Shown: positions 53,494 through 62,081 of the stretch, piece after piece | Numbering within the stretch: the first letter of the stretch is position 1 | Layout of the letters: the number at the start of each line of letters is the position of its first letter | Translations under genes and position numbers: made by a program | Source: Lwoffella lincolnii | GTDB lineage: Bacteria > Pseudomonadota > Gammaproteobacteria > Pseudomonadales > Moraxellaceae | Assembly (NCBI RefSeq): GCF_002014765.1 | Contig: NZ_MUYT01000008.1 | Span: forward strand, 35,068 to 99,067 | Reading direction: 5' to 3' | DNA length: 64,000 nucleotides | The notes under the pieces: model-generated | What the model was told of the DNA's origin: nothing | The model's input: the letters and a program-made list of their open reading frames with translations, nothing else | The model's database searches: none

Positions 53494-54516
53494 ATGATGA
53501 CACATAGAATACTTAAACATACTTTAAAAACATGGCAACAACGGATTATTGTCTGTCTATTGGTATCGATACTGCATATCATGGTGATCATGTTGTTATG
53601 GACAGTCAAAATACCTGACCTGCCAAAAAGCTCTATCACCCCATTGGTGATAGAAATGATAAATCTAAATCAAACCAAATCCGCATCAGAGCCGTTAGTC
53701 ACAATAACGGATAATAGCAATAATACTAACAAAAATAATAATACCAGTTCTAATAATAATACCAATAACACAATAAAAACCACACCTAAAAATAGCGTGC
53801 ATAACACATTAAACAAGCCGTTAAAATCATTATCCACCATCAGCAGTCAAATCAATCAGATGGTTAACAACCAACCATCTGATAAACAAACAGAACCTGA
53901 AAAAAAGAATGAACTTGGAAAAGAGAATGAACTTGAAAGAGAAAAGAAAACAGATGAAAGCATAATTAATCCCAAGTCTTTGGATAATCAAACCAATAAT
54001 TTCTTCGATGAACAGTTGTCTGATAATAAAACAAATCAAAAGTCAGCAATACATCAGATAAATATCAACAAAGACGGTAATACAGATTTTGTAAACACAT
54101 CAAATGATGATATGCACACTAATGGTACATACAACACTGGTACGCACAACACGATGACAGATGTCGCAGATGAAGGTCATAAAACCACTCAAAATGACAT
54201 GTCTTATTCCGTTTTAGAACAAAATTGGCAAGCACAAGTTCGTCTACAATTAGAACATCACCTAATATACCCCAAACAAGCACTTGCAAAGCAATGGGGT
54301 GGACAGGTTTTTTTAAAAATTACCGTTGATGCCAATGGTGTGGTTCAGGCAGTCACGATTGCTAAATCTAGCTCAAAAAACATACTAGACAATGAAGCAA
54401 TTGCCACCACTAAGCGTGCTTCACCATTACCCCCACCACCTGCTACGTTATTACAAGCAAAAAAAACGATAACCTTTAATGTCCCTATGAGTTTTAATTA
54501 TCAAAAATATCAATAA
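53494..54516 (+). CDS. TonB energy-transducing protein (operon-specific)
   Basis: The 340-residue protein has a short cytoplasmic start, one transmembrane helix (about 17-37, IIVCLLVSILHIMVIMLLW), a long spacer and a TonB C-terminal domain with YPKQALAKQWGGQVFLKI, VDANGVVQAVTI and SPLPPPP. The spacer is rich in Asn, Thr, Ser and Lys (NNTNKNNNTSSNNNTNN), not in Pro as in classical TonB. This pairing with one receptor recalls HasB. No exbB/exbD is adjacent. Confidence 0.88.
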   Translation: MMTHRILKHTLKTWQQRIIVCLLVSILHIMVIMLLWTVKIPDLPKSSITPLVIEMINLNQTKSASEPLVTITDNSNNTNKNNNTSSNNNTNNTIKTTPKNSVHNTLNKPLKSLSTISSQINQMVNNQPSDKQTEPEKKNELGKENELEREKKTDESIINPKSLDNQTNNFFDEQLSDNKTNQKSAIHQININKDGNTDFVNTSNDDMHTNGTYNTGTHNTMTDVADEGHKTTQNDMSYSVLEQNWQAQVRLQLEHHLIYPKQALAKQWGGQVFLKITVDANGVVQAVTIAKSSSKNILDNEAIATTKRASPLPPPPATLLQAKKTITFNVPMSFNYQKYQ

Positions 54517-54530
54517 ACGCAAAATACTAA

Positions 54531-56033
54531 TCAGGTGAATATCAGCTTTTTATTTGCCTGCAATCCATTCACCAAATCGCTGATGGCATGAATGTCCAAA
54601 TGTTGCTGTGCCCGTGTGGTTGCCACATATAAAAGTCGCAACTCTTCTGGGGCAACTTTGATGCCGTGTGTGCTGACATCATAATAAAAATCGTCATCAA
54701 GCTGTACTTTTGACCATTCAAGCCCCTTGGCTTTATGGGCGGTGGAGATGACATAATCGGCGTGGGCAGGTTGGCTTAGCCGATTGACGGCCTTGATGAG
54801 CACGTTTGTGCCGTGGTCATCTACCAATTTAACCAAAGTCTTGATGTCGCTGCCCTCGCTGGTCTCAGCATAGTCTTGTACATCACGCCAATTATAAAAA
54901 TACGCCAACTCGGGCACACCATAAGCGGGATAACCTTGTTTAAGGTTATTTGCTGCTTCACAAAACTTAAGCATGCGTTCAGTGTCAGCTTGTAGGGCTA
55001 TTTTATACCCTTGCTTAAGTCCAGACAATAATTGCACCATGGCAGCGGCATTGGTGCGACACAGTATGGCATCTTTTTGCCCTTGCTTTGGTATTTTAAC
55101 CACCTCTGACTGCTTATTTGGATTGCCCCTAAGTGGCACCTCTTCTTGTAATGCTTTTAAAAACACATTGGCAATTTGGGCAATCGGCTCACCAAAACGA
55201 AACGACTGGGTTAATAAAGACTGAGGCAAGGGTAAGCGTTTCATGGCATTAACCGCCCCACGCCATTCATATATTTGTTGATGAGCATCACCCACATAGA
55301 TGACTTGGCTGGGCTGCTGAGTCAAAATGCCCATCATTAAAGGGTCAGCATCTTGAGCTTCATCAAATAACAAAAAATCGGCAGGGATAACAGGCCTAGA
55401 TAATGCCCACAGTTTCAGATAAATGTCATGCCCAATACCAGCAGAATGACGGGGGTCTATCGATTGTAGCCAACGTTGTTCCACAGCAGGGTACAGTCGT
55501 TCTCTGAGCTGTTCGGCTTCATCTTGAGCAATCCAGTTGGGCAAAGGAATGTGGCGAGACGCTGGGTAACTGGCGTGCGTGCTACAAAATTGGCTGACCG
55601 CATCGCTGACAAAGCGTGCCAACCGAGCAGGCGATAAAGTAACCAGTTGATTTTTGCCTTCAATTTTACGTCTTACCTGCACACGCTCTAACCCCAAATC
55701 ATTGCCCAAACGGTCAAGCGATGAACGAGGCAACGACAGCTTGGCGGTGATGTCTCGTGGCACATGACGATATGCCAATGAATGAAAGGTACGACACTCC
55801 ACATGTGCTGGAAACTTAGTTTGAGCTTCTGTGGCAATTGCCTTGTTAAACGCCAAATACAGCCCCCGACCACGCAACCGTTCACCAATCAACTTTAAGG
55901 TTGTGGTCTTACCAGCCCCAGCATACGCCACAATCTTAAATGACTTGCCATCCATCGCCATGTTCAATGCCGTGAGCTGTTCTTCGGTTGGCTGGTTCAT
56001 ATAGATGGGCATGTTTATGTGAGACATAAGCAA
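54531..56033 (-). CDS. Superfamily I helicase, UvrD/FBH1-like
   Basis: The 500-residue ATPase has motif I VAYAGAGKTTTLKLIG, motif II LLFDEAQDADPLMM, QIYEWRGAVNAM (motif III), QSFRFGEPIA, STAHKAKGLEWSKV (motif V) and RLLYVATTRAQ (motif VI). It is shorter than UvrD/Rep (about 700) because the 1B/2B insertions are small, and resembles the FBH1-like helicases. It probably acts on recombination intermediates. It converges with tonB with a 14-bp gap, marking the island's right boundary. Confidence 0.88.
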   Translation of the reverse strand: MLMSHINMPIYMNQPTEEQLTALNMAMDGKSFKIVAYAGAGKTTTLKLIGERLRGRGLYLAFNKAIATEAQTKFPAHVECRTFHSLAYRHVPRDITAKLSLPRSSLDRLGNDLGLERVQVRRKIEGKNQLVTLSPARLARFVSDAVSQFCSTHASYPASRHIPLPNWIAQDEAEQLRERLYPAVEQRWLQSIDPRHSAGIGHDIYLKLWALSRPVIPADFLLFDEAQDADPLMMGILTQQPSQVIYVGDAHQQIYEWRGAVNAMKRLPLPQSLLTQSFRFGEPIAQIANVFLKALQEEVPLRGNPNKQSEVVKIPKQGQKDAILCRTNAAAMVQLLSGLKQGYKIALQADTERMLKFCEAANNLKQGYPAYGVPELAYFYNWRDVQDYAETSEGSDIKTLVKLVDDHGTNVLIKAVNRLSQPAHADYVISTAHKAKGLEWSKVQLDDDFYYDVSTHGIKVAPEELRLLYVATTRAQQHLDIHAISDLVNGLQANKKLIFT

Positions 56034-56376
56034 CTTAAATAAATGGCAGACTAAATGGGATAAGATGAGATAAGACTATAGCAAATTAACAGCCAGTAAA
56101 AAACATATAAAATGTATGATTCACTTTTACCATCTAAACCCCTACCAACTGGGGGTAATTTTTTGGACAGCTGGCGTACTGCACGCCTCTACAAGGTCAA
56201 AGCAAATTGGGTCATTCCAAGTTTCTTTGGCAAGTTATTTGCTTAAATATTGATTAATGGATTTAATGGATTTACCATTATAATAAATGATGCGTCATCA
56301 AAAATTTGCGTCATCAACCATGAAAGATGATTTTGACAGTCTGTTTATGACAACGATAAGATAAAAGGAAATGACC
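56034..56376. other. Non-coding region between helicase and gabD genes
   Basis: No gene is supported. CCCC-TACCAACT-GGGG followed by GTAATTTTTT (about 56140-56166) resembles a small terminator or leader hairpin on the plus strand. The rest is AT-rich and must hold the divergent promoters. Confidence 0.45.
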
Positions 56377-57858
56377 ATGCCTACTTTACAAGACCCAAGT
56401 TTACTGCGTCAGCAAGCGTTTATTAACAATCAGTGGATTAACGCCAGTGAGACCAGTAACAATACCAATACCAGTAACAATGACACGTCTGATGTCATTA
56501 ACCCCTTTAACGGTCAAGTCATCGGCACGATTCCTAATCTGTCTAAAGAACAAGTCACTCAAGCAGTCACATTTGCACATCAAGCTCAAACCAAGTGGGC
56601 AAAAAAAACCGCCAAAGAACGCAGTCACATATTAAACAAATGGGCAGATTTGATTGACCAGCACAAAGAAGATTTGGCGACCATCATGACCAGCGAACAA
56701 GGCAAGCCAATCAGTGAATCTCGAGGTGAGATAGACTATGCCAACAGCTTTATACGTTGGTTTGCCGAAGAGGGCAAACGAGTGTATGGAGATGTTATCC
56801 CTGCCACTGATAAAAATTTGCGTTATGTCATCTTAAAACAACCCATTGGTGTGTGTGCAGCGATTACCCCATGGAATTTTCCTGCGGCAATGATTACTCG
56901 TAAGGTTGCTCCTGCTTTGGCAGCAGGTTGTACCATGCTTGTTAAGCCTGCAACCGAAACACCATTGACAGCTTTAGCATTAGCAGAACTTGCCCTACGT
57001 GCTGGACTGCCTGCAGGGGTTTTACAAATCATCACAGGCAAGTCTTCGATTGTGGGCGAAGTATTCACCCAAGATGACCGTATTCAAAAACTCTCCTTTA
57101 CAGGTTCAACCGAAGTGGGTCGAACATTAATGTCTCAGTGTGCATCGACGGTAAAAAAACTGTCAATGGAGCTGGGTGGTAATGCCCCTTTTATCGTATT
57201 TGAAGATGCCAATCTTGACCATGCTGTTACAGGGTTGATTGCGTCAAAGTATCGCAACGCTGGACAAACGTGTGTGTGTGCCAACCGAATTTACGTGCAT
57301 TCATCAATAAAAAACCAATTTTTAAGCCTTTTTAAGCAAAAAGTTGACGCACTTAACGTTGGCAATGGCATGAACTCAGATGTGGAGATTGGACCGCTCA
57401 TCAACCAAGACGCATTAGACAAAGTGCAAAAACTGCTAAAAGATGCGACTGATAAAGGGGCAACGCTTGTTACAGGCGGACAAAAACATCATGCTTCTGA
57501 TTTAAGCTTTGAGCCAACAATCATTACCGATATTAGTGATGATATGGACATTGCTCACGAAGAAATTTTTGGACCGATTGCGCCTGTGTTTATTTTTGAT
57601 GACGAAGAACAAGTGATGAACCACGCCAATAAAACCATTTATGGCTTGGCAGCTTATTTTTATACCCAAGATTTAAAACGCTCATGGCGGGTAACCGAAG
57701 GCTTAGAATATGGCATGGTTGCCCAAAACACAGGCGTATTATCTACTGAAGTTGCCCCATTTGGCGGCATCAAGCAATCAGGATTTGGGCGTGAGGGTTC
57801 AAAATACGGCATTGAAGAGTATGTTACAACCAAATATTGGTGTGTTGATATCAATTGA
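56377..57858 (+). CDS. gabD: Succinate-semialdehyde dehydrogenase (NADP+)
   Basis: Oxidises succinate semialdehyde to succinate, usually in GABA use. The 493-residue enzyme has ITPWNFPAAMITRKVAPALA, catalytic Glu region KLSMELGGNAPFIVFEDA, the nucleophile NAGQTCVCANRIYVH, and C-terminal FGGIKQSGFGREG, characteristic of GabD. Start 56377 has AAGGA seven bases upstream; the ATG at 56371 is too close. An Asn/Thr run (NNTNTSNNDTSD, about 27-38) is encoded by a short repeat in the N-terminal strand region. No gabT is adjacent. Confidence 0.94.
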   Translation: MPTLQDPSLLRQQAFINNQWINASETSNNTNTSNNDTSDVINPFNGQVIGTIPNLSKEQVTQAVTFAHQAQTKWAKKTAKERSHILNKWADLIDQHKEDLATIMTSEQGKPISESRGEIDYANSFIRWFAEEGKRVYGDVIPATDKNLRYVILKQPIGVCAAITPWNFPAAMITRKVAPALAAGCTMLVKPATETPLTALALAELALRAGLPAGVLQIITGKSSIVGEVFTQDDRIQKLSFTGSTEVGRTLMSQCASTVKKLSMELGGNAPFIVFEDANLDHAVTGLIASKYRNAGQTCVCANRIYVHSSIKNQFLSLFKQKVDALNVGNGMNSDVEIGPLINQDALDKVQKLLKDATDKGATLVTGGQKHHASDLSFEPTIITDISDDMDIAHEEIFGPIAPVFIFDDEEQVMNHANKTIYGLAAYFYTQDLKRSWRVTEGLEYGMVAQNTGVLSTEVAPFGGIKQSGFGREGSKYGIEEYVTTKYWCVDIN

Positions 57859-57900
57859 TATCAATTAAAACACATTAGCGTTACTTAAGCATCAATTTAA

Positions 57901-57980
57901 CTTATCGTGCGTCATGCTCCACCCATCTCTTTTACTCTGATGGTCTTTAACGACGGTCTTTGACTTGGTGAGTTAGGAAC
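57901..57980 (+). mobile_element. Degenerate IS605-type left-end remnant (copy C)
   Basis: Preceded by AATTTAA, the sequence CTTATCGTGCGTCATGCTCCACCC closely resembles the left end of copy B (CTCATCGTGCGTAATTCTCCACC). TCTTTGACTTGGTGAG further on resembles the hairpin's second arm, with about 30 extra bases between. No right end is seen. It lies between gabD and tatC. Confidence 0.5.
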
Positions 57981-57999
57981 AAACATCAGCATAAGCAAT

Positions 58000-58839
58000 C
58001 TAACGGCTGCTTTTTTGGGTCAGCAACACATTTGCCAACACCAATCCTAACTCAAACAACCACCACATGGGAATGGCAAGCAACAACATCGACAGACCAT
58101 CAGGCGGTGTTACCACAGCCGAAACCGCAAAACAACCAACAATGATATAACGACGCTTATCCGCCAGCGACTTGGTAGATACCACCCCTGCCAACACCAA
58201 CAGCAACGTTAACACAGGTATTTCAAACGTCGCCCCAAACACCAAAAACAGCTTCATGGCAAAACTTAAATAACTGTCAATATCGGTCATCGGTAATACA
58301 TTATCAGGTGCAAACAGAATAAAAAACCTTAGCACCCCTGTCAGCACCACATAATAAGCAAACGCCACCCCTGCATAAAACAACACCACCGATGACAGCA
58401 AAACAGGAACGGCAATTTTCTTTTCGTGCTTATACAAGCCAGGGGCAACAAACGCCCAAATTTGATATAAAATCATCGGCATTGCCAAAAATACCGCCAA
58501 AAATAACGTCAATCTGATGGGTGTCATAAAAGGCGTGGTTATATCAGTGGCAATCATGGACGAACCAGCAGGTAATAACGCCACCAAAGGACTTGAAAAC
58601 AACGCATACAACTCTCGAGCAAACCCAACCAATAATAAAAAAATCAGCAACACGCCCCCAAAAATCTTAATCAAACGACCACGTAGCTCAATCAGATGTT
58701 CGGTAATGGGCATGTCGCTTAACGTCTCTGGCACATTGCTTTGTTGAGACTGCTGGGTGGACAAGGTGGTGCTGTCATCGGTAGCAGGGCTGGGGGTGTC
58801 CGATTTTTGTGAGTCTTTGGACTGATGGTCTGCGTTCAT
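58000..58839 (-). CDS. tatC: Twin-arginine translocase subunit TatC
   Basis: The six-helix receptor subunit of Tat export. ITEHLIELRGRLIKIF, FMTPIRLTLFLAVFLAMPMILYQ and FELPV-like ATFEIPVLTLLLVLAG are family signatures. At 279 residues it has a Ser/Thr/Gln-rich N-terminal lead of about 45 residues. It is last in tatA-tatB-tatC on the minus strand. Confidence 0.95.
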   Translation of the reverse strand: MNADHQSKDSQKSDTPSPATDDSTTLSTQQSQQSNVPETLSDMPITEHLIELRGRLIKIFGGVLLIFLLLVGFARELYALFSSPLVALLPAGSSMIATDITTPFMTPIRLTLFLAVFLAMPMILYQIWAFVAPGLYKHEKKIAVPVLLSSVVLFYAGVAFAYYVVLTGVLRFFILFAPDNVLPMTDIDSYLSFAMKLFLVFGATFEIPVLTLLLVLAGVVSTKSLADKRRYIIVGCFAVSAVVTPPDGLSMLLLAIPMWWLFELGLVLANVLLTQKSSR

Positions 58840-58859
58840 GCGAATTGGGCTTAAATTGT

Positions 58860-59420
58860 TTATTTTTTAGGGTCATTTTGGTTGATGTTATTTTGGTTGG
58901 GCTTATCTTGATTGAGATGGTTTTTATTGAGATGGTTTTGGTCGACAAGTGATGACTGATTTGTCAACAGGACTTGATTAAGTAAGGGGTCAGCACGTAA
59001 ATTGGGCAATCTGGGTGCAGGCGGTAGGCGACGCATTTTTTCTGCATCACCAATCACAAACCAACGCCCTGCCAATGGCACATTAGCCATCTGGCTAACA
59101 TCTGCTGGTAAATACGTGGTTTTATTTTGGGCTGCTTGTTGTTGCATCTGTTGTAGGTTACCATGCAACGCTTGCATTTGTTGTTGTATTTGTGCTTCAG
59201 TTTGGCGAATTTTCGCCAGCTCTGCTTGTAGCTGTTTGCGAGTTTCTGCCAAATCCAGCTCAGTTTCAATGTCATGTTGTAAATTGGCAACAGTACGGCG
59301 AAATTTGGCATACCATTGCCCTGCCGTACGTGCCGCCTGTGGCAACTTCTCTGGCCCTAAAATAATCAAAGCCAACGCTGAGAAAATCAGCAGTTCAGAA
59401 AAACCAATATCAAACATCAT
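58860..59420 (-). CDS. tatB: Twin-arginine translocase subunit TatB
   Basis: Starts MMFDIGFSELLIFSALALIILGPEKLPQ with the family's single helix and Gly-Pro hinge, then an amphipathic helix and coiled-coil. The C-terminus (about 155-186) has repeats of N-x-L-N/NQxN type, such as HLNKNHLNQDKPNQNN, encoded by short direct repeats. 186 residues. Confidence 0.93.
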   Translation of the reverse strand: MMFDIGFSELLIFSALALIILGPEKLPQAARTAGQWYAKFRRTVANLQHDIETELDLAETRKQLQAELAKIRQTEAQIQQQMQALHGNLQQMQQQAAQNKTTYLPADVSQMANVPLAGRWFVIGDAEKMRRLPPAPRLPNLRADPLLNQVLLTNQSSLVDQNHLNKNHLNQDKPNQNNINQNDPKK

Positions 59421-59456
59421 CGCATCGCATCAAAAACCAAAAAGTCAAAAACCCAA

Positions 59457-59708
59457 TCAACCTTGTTGCTCATCTTGATAAACACGCTGGTCAGCAGGTG
59501 TGTTTTTTTTATGGTCTAATGCTTCATGGTCTAACACACGGTTTTGTTGGACACGCTGTTCTTTTTCATCGTCTCTGACCGCATTTTTAAAATCTCTGAC
59601 CGCACCACCCACATCTTTACCAAAATTTTTAAGCTTGGCAGTACCAAACACCACCACCACCACCACCAATAAAATAATCCAATGGATAATAGAAAAACCG
59701 CCGCCCAT
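59457..59708 (-). CDS. tatA: Twin-arginine translocase subunit TatA
   Basis: The 83-residue pore subunit starts MGGGFSIIHWIILLVVVVVVFG, then the hinge and amphipathic helix KLKNFGKDVGGAVRDFKNAV, and a charged tail. The frame is open upstream but the family start at 59708 has AAGGA before it. It precedes tatB by 36 bp. Confidence 0.95.
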   Translation of the reverse strand: MGGGFSIIHWIILLVVVVVVFGTAKLKNFGKDVGGAVRDFKNAVRDDEKEQRVQQNRVLDHEALDHKKNTPADQRVYQDEQQG

Positions 59709-59819
59709 GTCATGTTCCTTATATGTTTGCTTATTTTTGTTTTGGCACAAGCCAAAAAAATGATGCCAATAAAGGTCAAATGCCATCTCTTGTCTTGACC
59801 AACATTGACCAAAAGACGC

Positions 59820-60716
59820 TTAGTTGTTGTTACGATTGGCTTTTTCTGTCAATCCAGACAAACCAAACCGCCTTGCCAACTCTGTCAATACATGGCTTGA
59901 GTCCATATTAAACCACGCCAACATGACCATTGTATGAAACCATAAGTCAGCAATTTCATAAATCAAATCATTTTTTATAATCACTTGTGACGCATTGGTT
60001 GGTTTATCCAAGCGGTTTGTTGTGTTTGTTTGTGATAAGTGATGTGCATAATCTTTGGCAGCTATCAGGGTTTCGGTGGCTTCTTCGCCCACTTTTTCTA
60101 AGATTTTATTGATGCCTTTGGCATACAAACTGGCAACGTATGAATCATCAGCATCGGCAGTTTTACGAGCGTGTAGTTGTTTATCCAACTCAATCAATAT
60201 GGTGGCTGGCTGGCTGTTAAATGTGGCAGAAGAAGTGTGTTGATTGTCGTTATGATTGTTGTTGTGATTGTTGTTGTTAGGATTATCGTCATTATGATTG
60301 TTGTTGCCATAAATATCATGCGGGGGTTTTAAAACAGCATCAACCGTCTGCCAAGTTGGGGTGGGACTTTGGGTGTCTAATCGCTGATAAAAACAAGACG
60401 CTCGTCCTGTATGGCAAGCGATGCCCCCTAACTGCGTTACCATTAATACGATGACATCAGCATCACAATCTAGGCGGATTTCATGAACAATTTGGGTATG
60501 CCCTGACGTTTCGCCCTTATGCCACAACTGACCACGAGAACGAGAAAAATACACCGCTGTGTTGGTTTGTGCAGTGAGCTTTAACGCCTCTTTATTCATC
60601 CAAGCCATCATCAAAATGCGTCCACTGGCGTGGTCTTGAGCAATGGCTGGTATCAGTCCATCAGCATTGTACTGTGGGGCATCTAGCCAATCGGCAGAAG
60701 AAATGACAGCAGACAT
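59820..60716 (-). CDS. hisI: Bifunctional phosphoribosyl-AMP cyclohydrolase/phosphoribosyl-ATP pyrophosphatase (HisIE)
   Basis: The N-terminal half is HisI (MMAWMNKEALKLTAQT, SRSRGQLWHKGETSGHTQ, DCDADVIV, CHTGRASCF), the C-terminal half HisE (DDSYVASLYAKGINKILEKVGEEATETLIAAKD, EIADLWFHTMVML). The halves are joined by a linker rich in Asn/His (about residues 137-162) encoded by a GTT/ATT repeat. HisE also has an insertion (about 228-245). The fusion is common in enterics; in Moraxellaceae hisI and hisE are often separate, which I state from memory. Confidence 0.92.
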   Translation of the reverse strand: MSAVISSADWLDAPQYNADGLIPAIAQDHASGRILMMAWMNKEALKLTAQTNTAVYFSRSRGQLWHKGETSGHTQIVHEIRLDCDADVIVLMVTQLGGIACHTGRASCFYQRLDTQSPTPTWQTVDAVLKPPHDIYGNNNHNDDNPNNNNHNNNHNDNQHTSSATFNSQPATILIELDKQLHARKTADADDSYVASLYAKGINKILEKVGEEATETLIAAKDYAHHLSQTNTTNRLDKPTNASQVIIKNDLIYEIADLWFHTMVMLAWFNMDSSHVLTELARRFGLSGLTEKANRNNN

Positions 60717-60748
60717 GGCAGTTACCTTAATTTATCAAATCGAGTTTA

Positions 60749-61192
60749 TCAAATTTCAAAGGGTTCATGATACAAAGCTTGCATCAGTTCATCATCAAAT
60801 GTGGTCATTTGATTTTTGCGATAATCAAAGTTAACAATATTGGCTTGAGCCTTAGCAACCAAAGAGCCATCATACATGCGACTGACCTTAAAAATCATAT
60901 TGGCAGTATGCTGATTGATGCCATCGATACCCACTTCAAATAATAACTCTTCTCTGGCCTTAATACGTGTGGGGAAATTGATTTGTAAATCCGTCATGAT
61001 GGGACCTTGATAATTGGCATTCACGTCCTTGATGCCTTGCGAATAAAAGTAGCGTGCTTTTGCTTCAGTCAGCAAGGCACACATGGCTTCCATGGTCAAA
61101 AACTGTCCAACATCAATCTCAGTATAGCGGACACGCATGACGGTCTCAAACACAAACATGCTTTCATTTAGCGTGATTTCTTGCGTTGCCAA
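60749..61192 (-). CDS. Acyl-CoA thioesterase, 4HBT fold (FadM/YbgC-like)
   Basis: A hotdog-fold protein: VMRVRYTEIDVGQFLTMEAM, RYFYSQGI, GPIMTDLQINFPTRIKAREELLF and a final VNFDYRKNQM. TTG 61192 is chosen as start because AAGGAG is six bases upstream; longer ATG starts (61240, 61222) lie before that site. The residue order gives 147 residues, normal for the family. Substrate unknown. Confidence 0.8.
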   Translation of the reverse strand: MATQEITLNESMFVFETVMRVRYTEIDVGQFLTMEAMCALLTEAKARYFYSQGIKDVNANYQGPIMTDLQINFPTRIKAREELLFEVGIDGINQHTANMIFKVSRMYDGSLVAKAQANIVNFDYRKNQMTTFDDELMQALYHEPFEI

Positions 61193-61559
61193 GATAAGCT
61201 CCTTAATCTTATTTATTTTCATTGATGATGTCTTTAACAAGGTAAAGCAGAAGGTGTTTTTAATATCGTATCTTTATAGAAGACATTTTATAGAATGTAT
61301 TATTTCATCATCGCCATCATTGCATTTTTTGTAAAAGTAAACCTTTGTATCATATCAGCATCATGGCAAAAGTTGTATAGAAAATCACAAAAAATCCAGC
61401 AAAAATCACTTAGTGTACAGGCGTACAATCCTACTTATCCATACTGACCGTTTGGACAATGAGATGACACAACCATGACAAGACAAAAAACAGTCAAGAA
61501 AACGTTTGATAAAAACCTTTGATAAAAAAATCTTTGATGATCATTGCCAAATATAATCA
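61193..61559. other. Non-coding stretch upstream of the rpmI promoter
   Basis: AT-rich, with no supported gene. It presumably contains the minus-strand promoter of the thioesterase gene. A TTGATAAAAA-type motif is repeated near 61505-61530. Confidence 0.4.
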
Positions 61560-61588
61560 TTGCCAAAAAAGAACCAATTTGCTAAAAT
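61560..61588 (+). promoter_or_regulatory. Sigma-70 type promoter of rpmI-rplT
   Basis: TTGCCA at 61560-61565 and TAAAAT at 61583-61588 with an ideal 17-bp spacing. Transcription would begin near 61596 and give a leader of about 240 nt before rpmI. Confidence 0.65.
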
Positions 61589-61832
61589 CTCATCTCCCAC
61601 CTCAAGGCATATGGCGGTTTTCAGTCATGCTTTAAGACAACTCAAAGACAGCGTTAAAACAGCTTAGCCTTTAGGCTGTTCAAAAGTCTTTAGGCTGTTA
61701 AAAGTTTTTGACTGTTAAACCCAAACTCATTGGGTGTTCACTCATTAAGTTAACCCGCTGTATGACAAACAGGTATTTTATCAAGGCAATGTCATTGTAA
61801 AATCAAGCATTGTGTGATTAAGAGGTCTTCTT
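61589..61832 (+). other. Long 5' leader of rpmI-rplT
   Basis: About 240 nt without a protein gene. It contains CTTTAGGCTGTT twice (near 61670 and 61690) and AACAGC/GCTGTT that could pair, so alternate structures are possible. In E. coli L20 represses rpmI-rplT through an mRNA structure; this leader is the natural place for similar control (inference). A GAGGT ribosome-binding site precedes rpmI. Confidence 0.45.
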
Positions 61833-62030
61833 ATGAAAGTTAAATTAAAAACCAAACGTGGTGCTGCTAAGCGTTTTAAAAAAACCGCCACTGGCTTTAA
61901 GCGTAAGCAAGCATTTAAGCGTCATATTCTAACCAAAAAATCTCCTAAGCGTATTCGTCAATTGCGTGGATTAACAATGGTACACAAGTCAGATGAAGCA
62001 TCTATCCGCCGCATGTGTCCATACATCTAA
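61833..62030 (+). CDS. rpmI: 50S ribosomal protein L35
   Basis: The 65-residue basic protein starts MKVKLKTKRGAAKRFKKT and ends VHKSDEASIRRMCPYI, typical L35. It is followed 51 bp later by rplT. The usual upstream infC is not in front of it; a promoter and leader are instead. Confidence 0.97.
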   Translation: MKVKLKTKRGAAKRFKKTATGFKRKQAFKRHILTKKSPKRIRQLRGLTMVHKSDEASIRRMCPYI

Positions 62031-62081
62031 ATCTGTCTTTTTTTTTCGCAATTTTTTGATTACATAATATAGGAGAGCATC

